The notes: generated from the sequence alone by a model not told the origin. A stretch of DNA of 64,000 bases from Liquorilactobacillus hordei DSM 19519 (GCF_019443985.1 NZ_CP049303.1:1612001-1676000), one strand, 5' to 3'; counted from the stretch's first letter, positions 8,178 to 20,425 are shown. Numbers and translations are program-made.

Positions 8178-8206
8178 ATACTATATTTTTTTAAAACCAA
8201 TGTCAA
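8178..8206 (-). promoter_or_regulatory. Promoter of the T-box-osmC-oppA transcript
   Basis: A perfect TTGACA (8201-8206) on the minus strand is followed by TAGTAT (8178-8183) at 17-base spacing, or the overlapping TATAGT at 15. Confidence 0.65.
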
Positions 8207-8320
8207 CTAAAGTTGTTCGTAAATCATCTACATTCGGATCTCTAATCGTTTGTAATAATTTACTTTTACCAGACTAAATTACTTTTGAAAAAATTTGAGA
8301 TTTTCCATGACACATTAATA

Positions 8321-8411
8321 AAAAAATAAAGCTAGATCAAAAATCAAAATTTGACCTAGCCTTTCAATTTATTACAAACAGTCAAGCTTCATAAGTTAAA
8401 CCTTTTCGTCT
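8321..8411 (-). repeat. Dispersed intergenic repeat copy with terminator hairpin
   Basis: On the minus strand the stretch reads '...AACTTATGAAG...TTTGTAATAAATTGAAAGG' and then a hairpin, AAGGCTAGGTCAAA pairing with TTTGATCTAGCTTT, followed by ATTTTTTTA. The same order of elements occurs at 34601-34684, 62594-62676 and (inverted) 39655-39725. The hairpin lies just after the uS14-bL32-orphan operon and probably terminates it. Confidence 0.6.
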
Positions 8412-8504
8412 AACATTATCAGTTTTAAACTGTTTATAAAAATTTTGCTGTTTTTACAGTTAATTAAGAGCTTTTACTTGTGCTATTCTTTAGTAATTCG
8501 CGAA

Positions 8505-8897
8505 CTATACTGCCCTTTGTCTTCCTGACAGAAACTCTTGAATTTGAGCTTTTTCAATATTAGTTAATTTTGCTTGAAATGAGTCACTCATTAATTTTGC
8601 TTGAAAATCTGTTGTTATTTCCCAAAAACCATTAATTCGTTCAAATTCAACTTGATCACACTTTTTAAAAATTGGATACATATCAAGAAATTCATCCCAC
8701 TCAAGGTTAGGCTCTTCTGTGATACTCTCAACATACCCTTGACTCAAGGCGTATGCTGTTGGAAATCCAAACTCATCAATAATTTTGTCTTTGATCAATG
8801 CTTGATAAACCTGTACTTTGTAATCTAATGTAATTTTTTCACCTTCAGCGAGTTCTTCAACTGCCTGCTCAACGAGAATTGGATAAATCACTCTCAT
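8505..8897 (-). CDS. Hypothetical protein in a zinc-independent ribosomal protein operon
   Basis: 130 residues, soluble, acidic, predicted mostly helical, with a single cysteine (KKCDQVEF). I do not recognise the family. The ATG at 8897 is chosen over the GTG nine bases upstream because GAGG lies eight bases before it. That site overlaps the stop codon of the bL32 gene, so translation is probably coupled. Its place as third gene behind uS14 and bL32 paralogues and a Zur-like operator suggests expression during zinc limitation. No metal-binding cluster is visible. It ends at a repeat-type terminator. Confidence 0.75.
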   Translation of the reverse strand: MRVIYPILVEQAVEELAEGEKITLDYKVQVYQALIKDKIIDEFGFPTAYALSQGYVESITEEPNLEWDEFLDMYPIFKKCDQVEFERINGFWEITTDFQAKLMSDSFQAKLTNIEKAQIQEFLSGRQRAV

Positions 8898-8907
8898 GAC
8901 AAACACC

Positions 8908-9066
8908 TCATTTTTTACGGTTTTTTATTTCCTCTATTGAATAATGATGACTACGATGATATTCACCTGTAGAAGTATTTAAGGAGAATGATGGTACAGT
9001 TAATTTTTTATTTCCTCTGCGTTTATTTTTCTTACTTTTGGATGTTTTTCTTGCTGGAACAGCCAT
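8908..9066 (-). CDS. rpmF: Ribosomal protein bL32, cysteine-free (zinc-independent) form
   Basis: 52 residues beginning [20 protein letters not shown], the conserved bL32 N-terminus. The usual two CXXC pairs that bind zinc are absent; the C-terminal half ([19 protein letters not shown]) has no cysteine. GGAGGAATAATT precedes the ATG. It lies 21 bases after a cysteine-free uS14, a pairing typical of 'C-minus' ribosomal protein paralogues that replace zinc-binding versions. A second, zinc-binding bL32 may exist elsewhere in the genome. Confidence 0.85.
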   Translation of the reverse strand: MAVPARKTSKSKKNKRRGNKKLTVPSFSLNTSTGEYHRSHHYSIEEIKNRKK

Positions 9067-9087
9067 AATTATTCCTCCTTTTTCTAT

Positions 9088-9357
9088 TTACCAACTAGCT
9101 TTTCTGACGCCAGGTATCTGACCTTTCAGTGCTAGTTCTCTAAACCTAATTCTCGACATCCCAAATTTCCGCATATAAGCATGTGGTCTTCCATCTAGAA
9201 AGTCTCGATTATGTAAACGTGTAGGAGAGGCATTCCTTGGTAATTTGCTCAAACTCTCGTAATCATGTTTAGCAATTAGTTCTTTTCTATTTTCTGCATA
9301 TTTAGCAACTTGAAATTCTAACTTCTTTTGTTTCGCTATTTTAGATTTCTTAGCCAA
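9088..9357 (-). CDS. rpsN: Ribosomal protein uS14, zinc-independent long form
   Basis: 89 residues from a TTG start at 9357 ([15 protein letters not shown]), with GAAGGAAT upstream. The frame extends further up, but those residues are not part of uS14 and cover the site. The length and the lack of the CXXC...CXXC zinc ribbon identify the long C-minus form (RpsN2/YhzA type) rather than the 61-residue zinc form. '[20 protein letters not shown]' is the conserved core. It is the first gene of an operon with bL32 and an orphan, behind a palindromic operator. Confidence 0.9.
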   Translation of the reverse strand: MAKKSKIAKQKKLEFQVAKYAENRKELIAKHDYESLSKLPRNASPTRLHNRDFLDGRPHAYMRKFGMSRIRFRELALKGQIPGVRKASW

Positions 9358-9377
9358 AATAATTCCTTCTTTCTTTT

Positions 9378-9433
9378 TAAATAGTAACAATTACTATTTA
9401 AATAATAATACACCTTTTATCATTTTTTGTAAA
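9378..9433 (-). promoter_or_regulatory. Promoter with Zur-like operator ahead of rpsN-rpmF
   Basis: On the minus strand TTTACA (9428-9433) and TATTAT (9405-9410) are 17 bases apart. Four bases after the -10 lies a perfect palindrome (9378-9400) with ten-base arms TAAATAGTAA/TTACTATTTA around three bases. Its core TAGTAATTGTTACTA is close to the Bacillus Zur box TCGTAATNATTACGA. Position just after the -10 fits repression. The regulator is inferred from the box and from the C-minus ribosomal genes. Confidence 0.7.
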
Positions 9434-9712
9434 TGTTATTAATACTCAAATCCTTCAATACAAATACGAATTCTCAAGTTTATAAATTAAGTTGCACATT
9501 CTAAAATGGCTTTATTTTAAAAAAAGTGAACGAAGTCCAAAATATAGAAATTTTAAAAGCTGACTTTATTTTGCAGAAAAATTCGCAAAATTTATGGATA
9601 AATAAACCAAATGTAGCATGTTGTCGTTAATTTTGTCGTTAATTTTCTAAAAATAAAAAAATAAAAAGCCACAAACGTTAATATAACAACGTTTGTGGCT
9701 AGTCATACTTAT
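9401..9712. other. Intergenic stretch between rpsN and sufB
   Basis: Apart from the rpsN promoter (9405-9433) and the suf terminator (9661-9701) I see no gene. A 12-base unit, TTGTCGTTAATT, is repeated twice in tandem at 9621-9644. Confidence 0.5.
9661..9701 (-). terminator. Terminator of the suf operon
   Basis: On the minus strand AGCCACAAACGTTGTTA pairs with TAACGTTTGTGGCT (outer 12 pairs perfect), followed by TTTTTATTTT, just after the sufB stop. Confidence 0.85.
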
Positions 9713-11116
9713 TTAACCAACAGACCCTTCCATTTGATACTCAATTAACCTGTTAAGTTCAACTGCATATTCCATTGGTAATTCCTTCGTAAATGGTTCT
9801 ACAAATCCCATAATAATCATTTCTGTTGCTTTCTCTTCAGTAATTCCACGACTCATTAAATAATAGAGTTGCTCTTCTGAAATTTTAGAAACTTTTGCCT
9901 CATGCTCCATTGAAACATTTCCATTTTTGATCTCATTAAATGGAATCGTATCACTTGCACTCTTGTCATCAAGAATAATAGTATCACATTCAACATGTGA
10001 AAATGATCCATCACTCGTGCGACCAAAGCGAACCTTCCCACGGTAGTCAACTCGTCCACCATCTTTACACAGAGACTTAGAAACAATTGAACTAGATGTA
10101 TTTTTGGCATTGTGAATCATTCGTGCACCTGTATCGGAAACTATATCTTTGCCTGCAAAAGCAATTGAAAGCATTGTCCCTCTTGCACCTTCACCGTTTA
10201 AATAAACGCTAGGGTATTTCATTGTAACTTTAGAACCTAAATTACCATCGACCCATTCCATTGTCCCATTTTCAAGCGCCTGAGCACGTTTGGTTTCCAA
10301 ACTGTATACATTATCCGACCAATTTTGAATTGTGGTATACCGACAGTAAGCATCCTTCAACACATTGACTTCAACAACAGCTGCATGCAGACTATCTTCA
10401 GAATAATTAGGTGCTGTACAGCCCTCAACATAGTTAACACTTGCACCTTCATCAACAATAATCAGTGTTCGCTCAAACTGACCACTATTTCCCGCATTAA
10501 TACGGAAATAACTCTGAATAGGCACTTCTGTTCTGACACCTTTTGGTACATAAATGAATGTTCCGCCTGACCAAACTGCAGAATTTAGTGCTGCAAATTT
10601 GTTATCAGAAGGAGGAATCAACTTACCAAAATATTTCTTTACTAATTCTGGATATTGCTGTACGGCTGAATCCGTGTCCATAAAAACAATTCCTAATTTT
10701 TCAAAATCCTCACGCATATTATGATAAACAACTTCAGACTCATACTGAGCAGAAGAACCAGCTAAATACTTACGCTCAGCTTCAGGTACACCCAAACGAT
10801 CAAACGTCTTCTTGATATCTTCAGGAACATCCTCCCAATTACGAGCAATTCCTTCACTATCACGCCTGAAATAATTAATATGATTCAAATCAAGAGTTGA
10901 TAAATCTGGACCAAAATCAGGCATTTCCATTTGTTCATAACGTTTGAATGATTTTAAACGAAAATCAAGCATCCAATCTGGCTCATTTTTTGCTGCTGAA
11001 ATCTGTCTTACAATCTCTTCATTAAGGCCTTCGCCAGTTGTTAAAATGGGTTGAATATCATCTTTAAACCCATATTTATACTCTCCGCCTAGACCGAGCA
11101 TACTTGCATCTGCCAT
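9713..11116 (-). CDS. sufB: Fe-S cluster assembly scaffold protein SufB
   Basis: 467 residues, full length. The SufBD core beta-helix signatures are present, including '[21 protein letters not shown]' and '[20 protein letters not shown]'. SufB forms the SufBC2D complex on which Fe-S clusters are built from persulfide sulfur. GGAGGGAGTTTAT precedes the ATG. It is the last gene of sufC-sufD-sufS-sufU-sufB and sits 12 bases after sufU, with the operon terminator right behind it. Confidence 0.95.
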   Translation of the reverse strand: MADASMLGLGGEYKYGFKDDIQPILTTGEGLNEEIVRQISAAKNEPDWMLDFRLKSFKRYEQMEMPDFGPDLSTLDLNHINYFRRDSEGIARNWEDVPEDIKKTFDRLGVPEAERKYLAGSSAQYESEVVYHNMREDFEKLGIVFMDTDSAVQQYPELVKKYFGKLIPPSDNKFAALNSAVWSGGTFIYVPKGVRTEVPIQSYFRINAGNSGQFERTLIIVDEGASVNYVEGCTAPNYSEDSLHAAVVEVNVLKDAYCRYTTIQNWSDNVYSLETKRAQALENGTMEWVDGNLGSKVTMKYPSVYLNGEGARGTMLSIAFAGKDIVSDTGARMIHNAKNTSSSIVSKSLCKDGGRVDYRGKVRFGRTSDGSFSHVECDTIILDDKSASDTIPFNEIKNGNVSMEHEAKVSKISEEQLYYLMSRGITEEKATEMIIMGFVEPFTKELPMEYAVELNRLIEYQMEGSVG

Positions 11117-11128
11117 ATAAACTCCCTC

Positions 11129-14103
<2,975 letters not shown>

Positions 14104-14116
14104 AATTCACCTCATT

Positions 14117-14896
14117 CTACGCATCTTCATCAACAAGCTTAATATCTAAACCAAGCTCGTCTCTTATTCCCGCGTACCCTTCGTCTTCCAATCTCTTAGC
14201 AAGTTCTGGACCACCTTGCATTACAATTTTGCCCCCCATCATTACATGAACAACATCAGGAACAATATAATTCAAGAGGCGTTGATAATGCGTAATAATC
14301 AATGATCCAAATTCAGGGCCTCTCATTTCGTTAACACCACGTGAAACAACTTTTAATGCATCAATATCTAAACCGGAATCAATTTCATCTAGAATTGCAA
14401 ATTTTGGTTTAATCATCATCAATTGTAGAATTTCATTACGTTTTTTTTCACCGCCTGAAAACCCCTCATTAAGATAGCGATCCGCCATTTCTTCTGTCAT
14501 GTCTAGTACCGACATTGTCTCATCCAATTGTTTCAAAAATTTTCTGATTGAAATTGCATCATTTTCAGGCCTTCTAGCATTAATTGCACCACGAATAAAT
14601 TCTGCGTTTGTCACACCAGGAATCTCAGCGGGATACTGCATTGCCAGAAATAGACCAGCACGTGCACGTTCATCAACAGGCAAATCAAGAATATTTTCCC
14701 CATTGAGCAATACTTCTCCTTGCGTTACCTTGTAGGCAGGATGACCCATAATTGCTTCTGACAAAGTTGATTTACCAGTTCCATTCGGTCCCATGATTGC
14801 ATGAATTTCACCGGTTTTCATTGTTAAATTAACACCTTTTAATATATTTTTACCTTCAATTGACACATGTAAATCTTTTATTTCAAGTGTTGACAT
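14117..14896 (-). CDS. sufC: Fe-S cluster assembly ATPase SufC
   Basis: 259 residues, an ABC ATPase with Walker A 'GPNGTGKST', signature 'FSGGEKKRNEI' and Walker B 'FAILDEIDSGLD'. These match SufC, which drives conformational change of the SufBD scaffold. GGAGG lies five and eight bases before two adjacent ATGs; the second (14896, MSTLEIKDL) has the better spacing. It is the first gene of the operon. Confidence 0.95.
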   Translation of the reverse strand: MSTLEIKDLHVSIEGKNILKGVNLTMKTGEIHAIMGPNGTGKSTLSEAIMGHPAYKVTQGEVLLNGENILDLPVDERARAGLFLAMQYPAEIPGVTNAEFIRGAINARRPENDAISIRKFLKQLDETMSVLDMTEEMADRYLNEGFSGGEKKRNEILQLMMIKPKFAILDEIDSGLDIDALKVVSRGVNEMRGPEFGSLIITHYQRLLNYIVPDVVHVMMGGKIVMQGGPELAKRLEDEGYAGIRDELGLDIKLVDEDA

Positions 14897-14927
14897 CATC
14901 AATTCCTCCAATTTAGAACACGCTCTA

Positions 14928-14956
14928 ATTTTAGCTTAGTTGCGAATCGTTTTCAA
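14928..14956 (-). promoter_or_regulatory. Promoter of the suf operon
   Basis: TTGAAA (14951-14956) and TAAAAT (14928-14933) on the minus strand with exactly 17 bases between them, about 30 bases before sufC. Confidence 0.65.
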
Positions 14957-15026
14957 TTAGAAAATTCATTAATTTTTAATTTTTACTAATAACTAAAGAT
15001 AGTAAACCAGTTATCCATTTACTTGT

Positions 15027-15380
15027 TTAGAGCCATTCCGTTTCATACACATCGGGTTTAAAACCACAAGTAAAATGATTACCTTCAATCATCAAAGGTC
15101 GCTTGATCAATTTACCATCACTAGCTAAAAGTTCACTTGCTTCTTCGTCACTCATTGAAGGAACTTTATCCTTCAACTTCAGTTCACGATACTTAATACC
15201 ACTGGTATTAAAGAAATATCTGATTGGATGATTACCTTGTTTAATCAATGTTAATAATTCTTCCTTGGTTGGAGGTGTCTTGACAATGTCAACTTCGTTA
15301 TAAGATACATTTTTTTCATCTAACCATTTTCGTGCCTTAGCACAAGTACTACAACGATTGTAACAATACATTTTTTTCAA
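15027..15380 (-). CDS. ArsC/Spx-family thioredoxin-fold protein (YusI-like)
   Basis: 117 residues of the ArsC/Spx/MgsR superfamily. The redox CXXC is present as 'NRCSTCAKARKWL' at the N-terminus, with 'LIKRPLMIEG' near residue 90, typical of the YffB/YusI branch. The arsenate reductase role is unlikely without ars genes nearby; a thiol-redox or regulatory role is possible. The start is probably TTG at 15380 (GGAG nine bases upstream). Confidence 0.8.
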   Translation of the reverse strand: MKKMYCYNRCSTCAKARKWLDEKNVSYNEVDIVKTPPTKEELLTLIKQGNHPIRYFFNTSGIKYRELKLKDKVPSMSDEEASELLASDGKLIKRPLMIEGNHFTCGFKPDVYETEWL

Positions 15381-15535
15381 TTAAGTCCACTCCTTTTTAT
15401 ACTTAGATTAATTATAGTACAGGTCCCAATTTGTGACAAAGAAGTGTGTTGTAATACAGTTACTATAACACTGACTATTAATCATTAAATTTGAGTACAG
15501 TTTTAGGCATATCTTATATATTTTTTAGCTAAACT

Positions 15536-15575
15536 AAAAAGGTCAAATCAAAAATTAATTTGACCTGACCTCTTA
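15536..15575 (-). terminator. Terminator after rodA, repeat-family hairpin
   Basis: On the minus strand AGGTCAGGTCAAATTAA pairs with TTTTTGATTTGACCT, followed by TTTTTAG. It lies just after the rodA stop and shares the 'AGGTCAAA' core with the other dispersed hairpins. Confidence 0.65.
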
Positions 15576-15588
15576 AAAACAAAAGATA

Positions 15589-16788
15589 TTAATGGAAATC
15601 TTTACTATTGCTGAACATATAACTCTTATTATGATACCTCATCGACATTATCAGCCCAATACCGATCATATTACCAATTAATGAGGACCCACCTTGACTT
15701 ATAAATGGTAATGGAATACCGGTTAATGGTAACAATCCAATACTCATCCCAATATTTTCAAACACATGGAAAAGTACCATCATAATTACGCCAGTAGATA
15801 TATATGCATAAAATTCATTTTTAGTGTCAAAAGTAACCTGAATCATCTGAAAAATTAATAACAGATATAAAAATATTAAGACACAACCACCAATAAAACC
15901 ATAATTTTCCCCGATAACTGAGAAAATCATATCAGATTCGCGTACAGGTACATATACATTCGAAACATTAAAACCTTTACCAAGCAATTTACCAGAACCA
16001 ATTGCTTTCATACTTTGCCACAATTGATAACTAGTTGATGATGTATTAGCCGAGGGATTCAACCAAGCCTCAATCCGATTGAACTGATAGGTTTTGAACC
16101 CAATTTGTTCAAGAATACTTCTTCCGTATATTACCAAACTAATTGCAGTTGTACCCAAGACACCACCGGCAACCACAATTGGAGCGATAATTTTCCAAGT
16201 TATTCCTGATACAATTACAACCCCTCCAAAGATTGCAAAGAAAACAAGCATCGTTCCAAAATCATTTTGTAGCTTAAGTAAAACAGCTATTGGTAAGGTC
16301 CAACCAAACATCCTAAACAGAAGTTTCCAATCATCACTTACCGTATGCACAATATGCTCACTATTATGCTGTGCAACAACACGCCCCAGCATCATAATAT
16401 ACGCAGGTTTCATAACTTCGGACGGTTGAAAAGTTAAACTTCCAATTGCAAACCAGCTTTTAGCACCCGTCTTAGCAAAGTAATATCTACTATACAAAAA
16501 CAAAACCATTACTAAAAGAAATATTCCAACACCATACGCAATTGGAGCCAACTTCCACAGCTGTTCTGCATCAAACTGCATAATAATTACGATTGCAACA
16601 GTTCCGATTGCATACCATGCTGCTTGCGTCAATATCATCTTAGTAATACTTGAAGTACTTGTATCATGGTTAGCAGCGACATAAATTGATGCTATTCCAA
16701 TCACGGCTAGTACAAGAACTGAAAAGATAATACCATAATCAATCCGAACATCCTTATTATCCGCCCTCGTCAATTGTTTTTCAGCCAA
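15589..16788 (-). CDS. rodA: Peptidoglycan glycosyltransferase RodA (SEDS family)
   Basis: 399 residues with about ten membrane helices. SEDS signatures include 'GAKSWFAIGSLTFQPSEVMKPAYIMMLGRVV', 'QNDFGTMLVFFAIFGG', and 'GIPLPFISQGGSSLIGNMIGIGLIMSM'. SEDS proteins polymerise lipid II with a class B PBP partner. RodA rather than FtsW is favoured by the mbl and yidD neighbours on the same strand. GGAGG lies before the ATG. Confidence 0.9.
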   Translation of the reverse strand: MAEKQLTRADNKDVRIDYGIIFSVLVLAVIGIASIYVAANHDTSTSSITKMILTQAAWYAIGTVAIVIIMQFDAEQLWKLAPIAYGVGIFLLVMVLFLYSRYYFAKTGAKSWFAIGSLTFQPSEVMKPAYIMMLGRVVAQHNSEHIVHTVSDDWKLLFRMFGWTLPIAVLLKLQNDFGTMLVFFAIFGGVVIVSGITWKIIAPIVVAGGVLGTTAISLVIYGRSILEQIGFKTYQFNRIEAWLNPSANTSSTSYQLWQSMKAIGSGKLLGKGFNVSNVYVPVRESDMIFSVIGENYGFIGGCVLIFLYLLLIFQMIQVTFDTKNEFYAYISTGVIMMVLFHVFENIGMSIGLLPLTGIPLPFISQGGSSLIGNMIGIGLIMSMRYHNKSYMFSNSKDFH

Positions 16789-16888
16789 TATAGCTCCTCC
16801 TTATAATACCTGCGAACTTAAACAGATATCCTCAAATAATAAAACCGCTAGTATGAGTATCCATATCTACCGGATTTACAAAAAATAT

Positions 16889-17113
16889 CTAATTCGCATG
16901 ATGAAGATGGTAGTCACGTATCAACAAGTTAATAGCCTCATCATGGGAACTAGTCTTAAAAGTTTCACCATTTGGAAGCAACGCTACAAAACCCCTTGTT
17001 GAAACTCTGACACTGCCTAAAGCTACTGATCCAATCGTCAACACGATTTCAGTCTCACCATTTACAACCTTTTCTTCTTCTTTAATCTCAATGTTTTTCT
17101 CTTTACGTGACAC
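16889..17113 (-). CDS. DUF2969 family protein
   Basis: 74 residues, charged N-terminus (MSRKEKNIEIKEEEK) followed by a beta-rich middle (EIVLTIGSVALGSVRVSTRGFVALLPNG) and a helical end. This is the lactobacillar DUF2969 family, of unknown function, often found between mbl/yidD and rodA as here. It is probably co-transcribed with them. Confidence 0.75.
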   Translation of the reverse strand: MSRKEKNIEIKEEEKVVNGETEIVLTIGSVALGSVRVSTRGFVALLPNGETFKTSSHDEAINLLIRDYHLHHAN

Positions 17114-17174
17114 TATTTTCCTCCCATATGAGAATCCTCTGATACCCTATTAATTCATAAAGATTTAATTTAGC

Positions 17175-17420
17175 TTATTTTGGATTACTATTTCGCCTTA
17201 AATTAAATTTTGACGGTACTGGATCATATCCGCCCTTCACGAGGGGATGACACCTTAAAATCCTAGAGATACCCATCAAACTTCCCTTAATAGCACCATG
17301 TTTCTCTATAGCCTGAATCATATAATTAGAACAAGTTGGATAATATCGACAACTTGGTGGAAAAAAGGGGGAAATTCCTTTTTGATATCCACGTACAAAT
17401 AAAATCAATAGTCGTTTCAT
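17175..17420 (-). CDS. yidD: Membrane protein insertion efficiency factor YidD
   Basis: 81 residues, close to the usual 70-85. The family core '[31 protein letters not shown]' and '[14 protein letters not shown]' is intact, including the conserved cysteines. YidD is thought to help YidC insert membrane proteins. It lies 27 bases after mbl on the same strand. Confidence 0.93.
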   Translation of the reverse strand: MKRLLILFVRGYQKGISPFFPPSCRYYPTCSNYMIQAIEKHGAIKGSLMGISRILRCHPLVKGGYDPVPSKFNLRRNSNPK

Positions 17421-17446
17421 CGAAAATTATCCCCCTTATTGTATAA

Positions 17447-18433
17447 TTATTTCTTATTTTTTTCTATATGTTCTAATAAGAATCCCGTTCCCAATGCAAC
17501 ATCATCCAAAGGTGAATCAGCAATCATTACAGGAACCTTTAAATGCTCTGAAAATAACTGATCAATTCCGTTAAGCAGTGCACCTCCGCCCGTCAAAACA
17601 ATTCCTCGATCAATAATGTCAGCAGCTAATTCTGGCGGTGTCTGCTCTAAGACATCCTTTGCTGCATCAATAACTGACATCATTGTTTCATGCAAAGCAC
17701 TTTCGATTTGATTAGAAGATAATGTAATTGTTCGTGGTAATCCGTTCACAATATCACGTCCGCGGACTTCCATCTGTTCGTTACGATAATCTGCCAAAAC
17801 TGTCCCAATTTCAATCTTAATCTTTTCGGCAGTTCGTTCTCCGATTTGTAATCCTTGAGTTTTACGTGTGTACGTCATGATATCAGAATTCAAACGATCT
17901 CCTGCTATTCTTAACGAACGGCTAACAACAATATCACCCAGTGAGAGAACTGCAACATCACTAGTACCACCACCAATATCAATTACCATACTACCGTGAG
18001 GCTGAAAAATATCTAATCCTGCTCCAATAGCAGCTACTTTAGGTTCCTCTTCAAGAAAGACCTCGCCACCACCTGATTTTTCAGCAGCCTGCCTAATTGC
18101 TTTTCGTTCTATGGAAGTCGTATTGGTTGGACAACAGATTAAAATATTGGGTTTAGACATGAACCCCTTAACATTAAGCTTCTTAATAAAATATGAAAGC
18201 ATCTGCTCTGTTATATCAAAATCAGCGATTACCCCATCCTTTAGTGGACGAATTGCCCTAATATTATTAGGAGTCCTTCCAACCATCTTATAGGCTTCCG
18301 AACCAACGGCTAACACTCTTCCTGTGCGAGTATCGATTGCAACTACTGATGGCTCATTTAAGACAATACCCTTGCCTTTTAAATTAATTAAAACATTAGC
18401 AGTTCCCAAATCAATACCAATATCTTTAGCCAT
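17447..18433 (-). CDS. mbl: Rod-shape actin-like protein Mbl (MreB family)
   Basis: 328 residues with actin-fold motifs: phosphate 1 'DIGIDLGTANVLI', phosphate 2 'SMVIDIGGGTSDVAVLS' and the adenosine motif 'GIVLTGGGALLNGID'. It organises lateral wall synthesis with RodA. The second ATG (18433) is favoured because AAGGAG is eight bases before it but only one base before the first ATG. No mreC/mreD adjoin it, which fits Mbl rather than the mreBCD-linked MreB. Confidence 0.9.
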   Translation of the reverse strand: MAKDIGIDLGTANVLINLKGKGIVLNEPSVVAIDTRTGRVLAVGSEAYKMVGRTPNNIRAIRPLKDGVIADFDITEQMLSYFIKKLNVKGFMSKPNILICCPTNTTSIERKAIRQAAEKSGGGEVFLEEEPKVAAIGAGLDIFQPHGSMVIDIGGGTSDVAVLSLGDIVVSRSLRIAGDRLNSDIMTYTRKTQGLQIGERTAEKIKIEIGTVLADYRNEQMEVRGRDIVNGLPRTITLSSNQIESALHETMMSVIDAAKDVLEQTPPELAADIIDRGIVLTGGGALLNGIDQLFSEHLKVPVMIADSPLDDVALGTGFLLEHIEKNKK

Positions 18434-18514
18434 AGCCATTCTCCTTTAATAAATTTATATGTAGTCTTTCTAAAAGTAAATTCACTTTTAATTAATCCAC
18501 AAAAAACCTATTAT

Positions 18515-18523
18515 ATTATACCA
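18515..18523 (-). promoter_or_regulatory. Extended -10 promoter for mbl
   Basis: On the minus strand TGGTATAAT (18515-18523) is an extended -10 motif, about 75 bases before the likely transcription-to-translation start of mbl; the -35 is poor. Confidence 0.4.
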
Positions 18524-18591
18524 CAAACATTCTTTTACAAAAATACAGAATTATAATAAATATCAAAATAAGCTATGGGTTTAAAAGATAT

Positions 18592-19902
18592 TTAATTATT
18601 GAGCTTAGAAGCTATTATGCTTTTAGTCTCACTCAAACTTTCATCGTCAACACGTGTAATCTCCGCACCCAAAGATGCAAGCTTTTGATGAAAATGATAG
18701 TATCCACGATCGAGGTACTTAAGATGTGTAACTTGTGTATATCCCTCTGCTACAAGTCCAGCCAAAACTAATGCTGCAGCTGCTCTCAAGTCAGTTGCTG
18801 CAACCTCGGCACCATGTAATTTTGTTGGACCATGAAGAATTGCAGAACGACCCTCAATTCTAACATTAGCGTTCATTCTTCTTAGTTCATCAAAATGCAT
18901 AAAACGATTTTCAAAGACTGTTTCCGTTACAATGCTCTCCCCATCTGCTAACAGTTGCAAAACGGACAACTGTGGCTGCATGTCTGTTGGAAAACCTGGA
19001 TGAGGTAACGTCTTAACTGTTGCAGGTTTCAATTTTTTTGTACCAACTACCCTAATACCTTCATCTTCTTCAGTTACAGATGCTCCCATTTCTTCTAACT
19101 TAGAAATTAATGGGCGATTATGTTCAGCAATTGCATTTTTCACTAAGATATTTCCATTAGTAACCGCGGCCGCAACGATAAATGTGCCGGCTTCTATTCT
19201 ATCTTGGACAATTACATGCTCAGTACCATGCAATTCATCTACACCAATAATTCTCAATCTTTCAGTTCCTGCACCACTAACATTGGCTCCCATTTTGTTT
19301 AAAACATTCGCTAAATCCACAATTTCAGGTTCGCGTGCAACATTTTCAATAATAGTTGTACCTTTTGCTAGAGTAGCCGCCATCATAATATTTTCTGTAG
19401 CCCCAACACTTGGAAAATCCAAGTAAATATCTGCGCCTATTAAACCATCGGTTGTGGCTTCAATGTAACCGTCATGATGTTCGACTACTGCTCCCATCGC
19501 TTCAAGCCCTTTCAAGTGTAGGTCAATCGGTCTTGAACCAATTGCACATCCACCTGGCATAGCCACTTTTGCATGTCCTAAACGCGCCAATAATGGCCCA
19601 AAAACAACTATTGATGCACGCATTTTAGAAACATACTTAAAAGGTGCTTCGTATGACAACTTAGAGGTAGCGTCTAGTGACACAGTTTTATCAGTTTCAT
19701 TCATTTCGACTTTGACGTTTAGAAAGCGTAATACATTATTCATCATGTAAACGTCAGATAAAACTGGCACACTCTCTAACTTCATTGTTCCCTCTTTGGC
19801 TAGCAGACTAGCTGCTAAAATTGGCAATACTGCATTTTTTGCGCCTTCAATTTCAACACTACCGGCGAGTCGATTCCCACCATGAACAATTATTTTTTCC
19901 AA
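18592..19902 (-). CDS. murA: UDP-N-acetylglucosamine 1-carboxyvinyltransferase MurA
   Basis: 436 residues with two EPSP-synthase-like halves. '[16 protein letters not shown]' supplies the substrate-binding Lys-Asn, and '[18 protein letters not shown]' holds the PEP-binding, fosfomycin-target cysteine. It performs the first committed step of peptidoglycan synthesis in the cytoplasm. It follows a DUF1146 gene on the same strand, the usual order in lactobacilli and bacilli downstream of the atp operon. Confidence 0.94.
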   Translation of the reverse strand: MEKIIVHGGNRLAGSVEIEGAKNAVLPILAASLLAKEGTMKLESVPVLSDVYMMNNVLRFLNVKVEMNETDKTVSLDATSKLSYEAPFKYVSKMRASIVVFGPLLARLGHAKVAMPGGCAIGSRPIDLHLKGLEAMGAVVEHHDGYIEATTDGLIGADIYLDFPSVGATENIMMAATLAKGTTIIENVAREPEIVDLANVLNKMGANVSGAGTERLRIIGVDELHGTEHVIVQDRIEAGTFIVAAAVTNGNILVKNAIAEHNRPLISKLEEMGASVTEEDEGIRVVGTKKLKPATVKTLPHPGFPTDMQPQLSVLQLLADGESIVTETVFENRFMHFDELRRMNANVRIEGRSAILHGPTKLHGAEVAATDLRAAAALVLAGLVAEGYTQVTHLKYLDRGYYHFHQKLASLGAEITRVDDESLSETKSIIASKLNN

Positions 19903-19934
19903 AATGATTCCTCCAAGTTATCATAATAAGTTTT

Positions 19935-20171
19935 TTATTTTTGAAATAAATAAGACAAATTGCGTACATTATTGATGAAGTCCAAAAAAAATGAACTACA
20001 CAAATATCCAACTGCAATCGATACCAATATAATCAGTATTTTAAACATACCTTGTTTTTGTGCGGATATGTACCGGTCCAAACGTAAAGCTTGTACACAA
20101 TAAAAAGCAAGAAAAACAAATATAAAGTTACATACAATGTTAAGTAATGCAGTTATCCCATAGTAATTCAT
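19935..20171 (-). CDS. DUF1146 (YwzB) family membrane protein
   Basis: 78 residues with two membrane helices (about residues 8-30 and 43-65). Family and position between atpC and murA match YwzB of bacilli. ATG at 20171 has GAGGAG eight bases upstream; a GTG three codons earlier is less likely. Function unknown. Confidence 0.8.
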   Translation of the reverse strand: MNYYGITALLNIVCNFIFVFLAFYCVQALRLDRYISAQKQGMFKILIILVSIAVGYLCSSFFLDFINNVRNLSYLFQK

Positions 20172-20388
20172 TATCCACACTCCTCTTAGCGATACAGCCT
20201 AATATTATCATAAAAAAAAATACAAGTCTTTAAATATGTAATAAGTTTGTAATAATTTAATTATTTTTTTTAATAATTTACCAAAAAAGCACCTTCAAAA
20301 CTTGATTTACATGTCCATGTTTTGTAAGGCACTTCACTTATATCACACCCCATACTATTTAAATCACTTTAGCAATTGAAGAACAAAA

Positions 20389-20425
20389 AAAATCATTCGT
20401 TTCATAAAAAGAAACGAATGATTCA
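20389..20425 (-). terminator. Terminator of the ATP synthase operon
   Basis: AATCATTCGTTTC pairs perfectly with GAAACGAATGATT around a seven-base loop and is followed on the minus strand by TTTTTTTTG. It lies ten bases after the atpC stop. Confidence 0.9.

Noticed and set aside
15027..15380. Arsenate reductase
   Set aside because: The CXXC ArsC/Spx fold is present, but this branch is not a proven arsenate reductase and no ars genes adjoin it.
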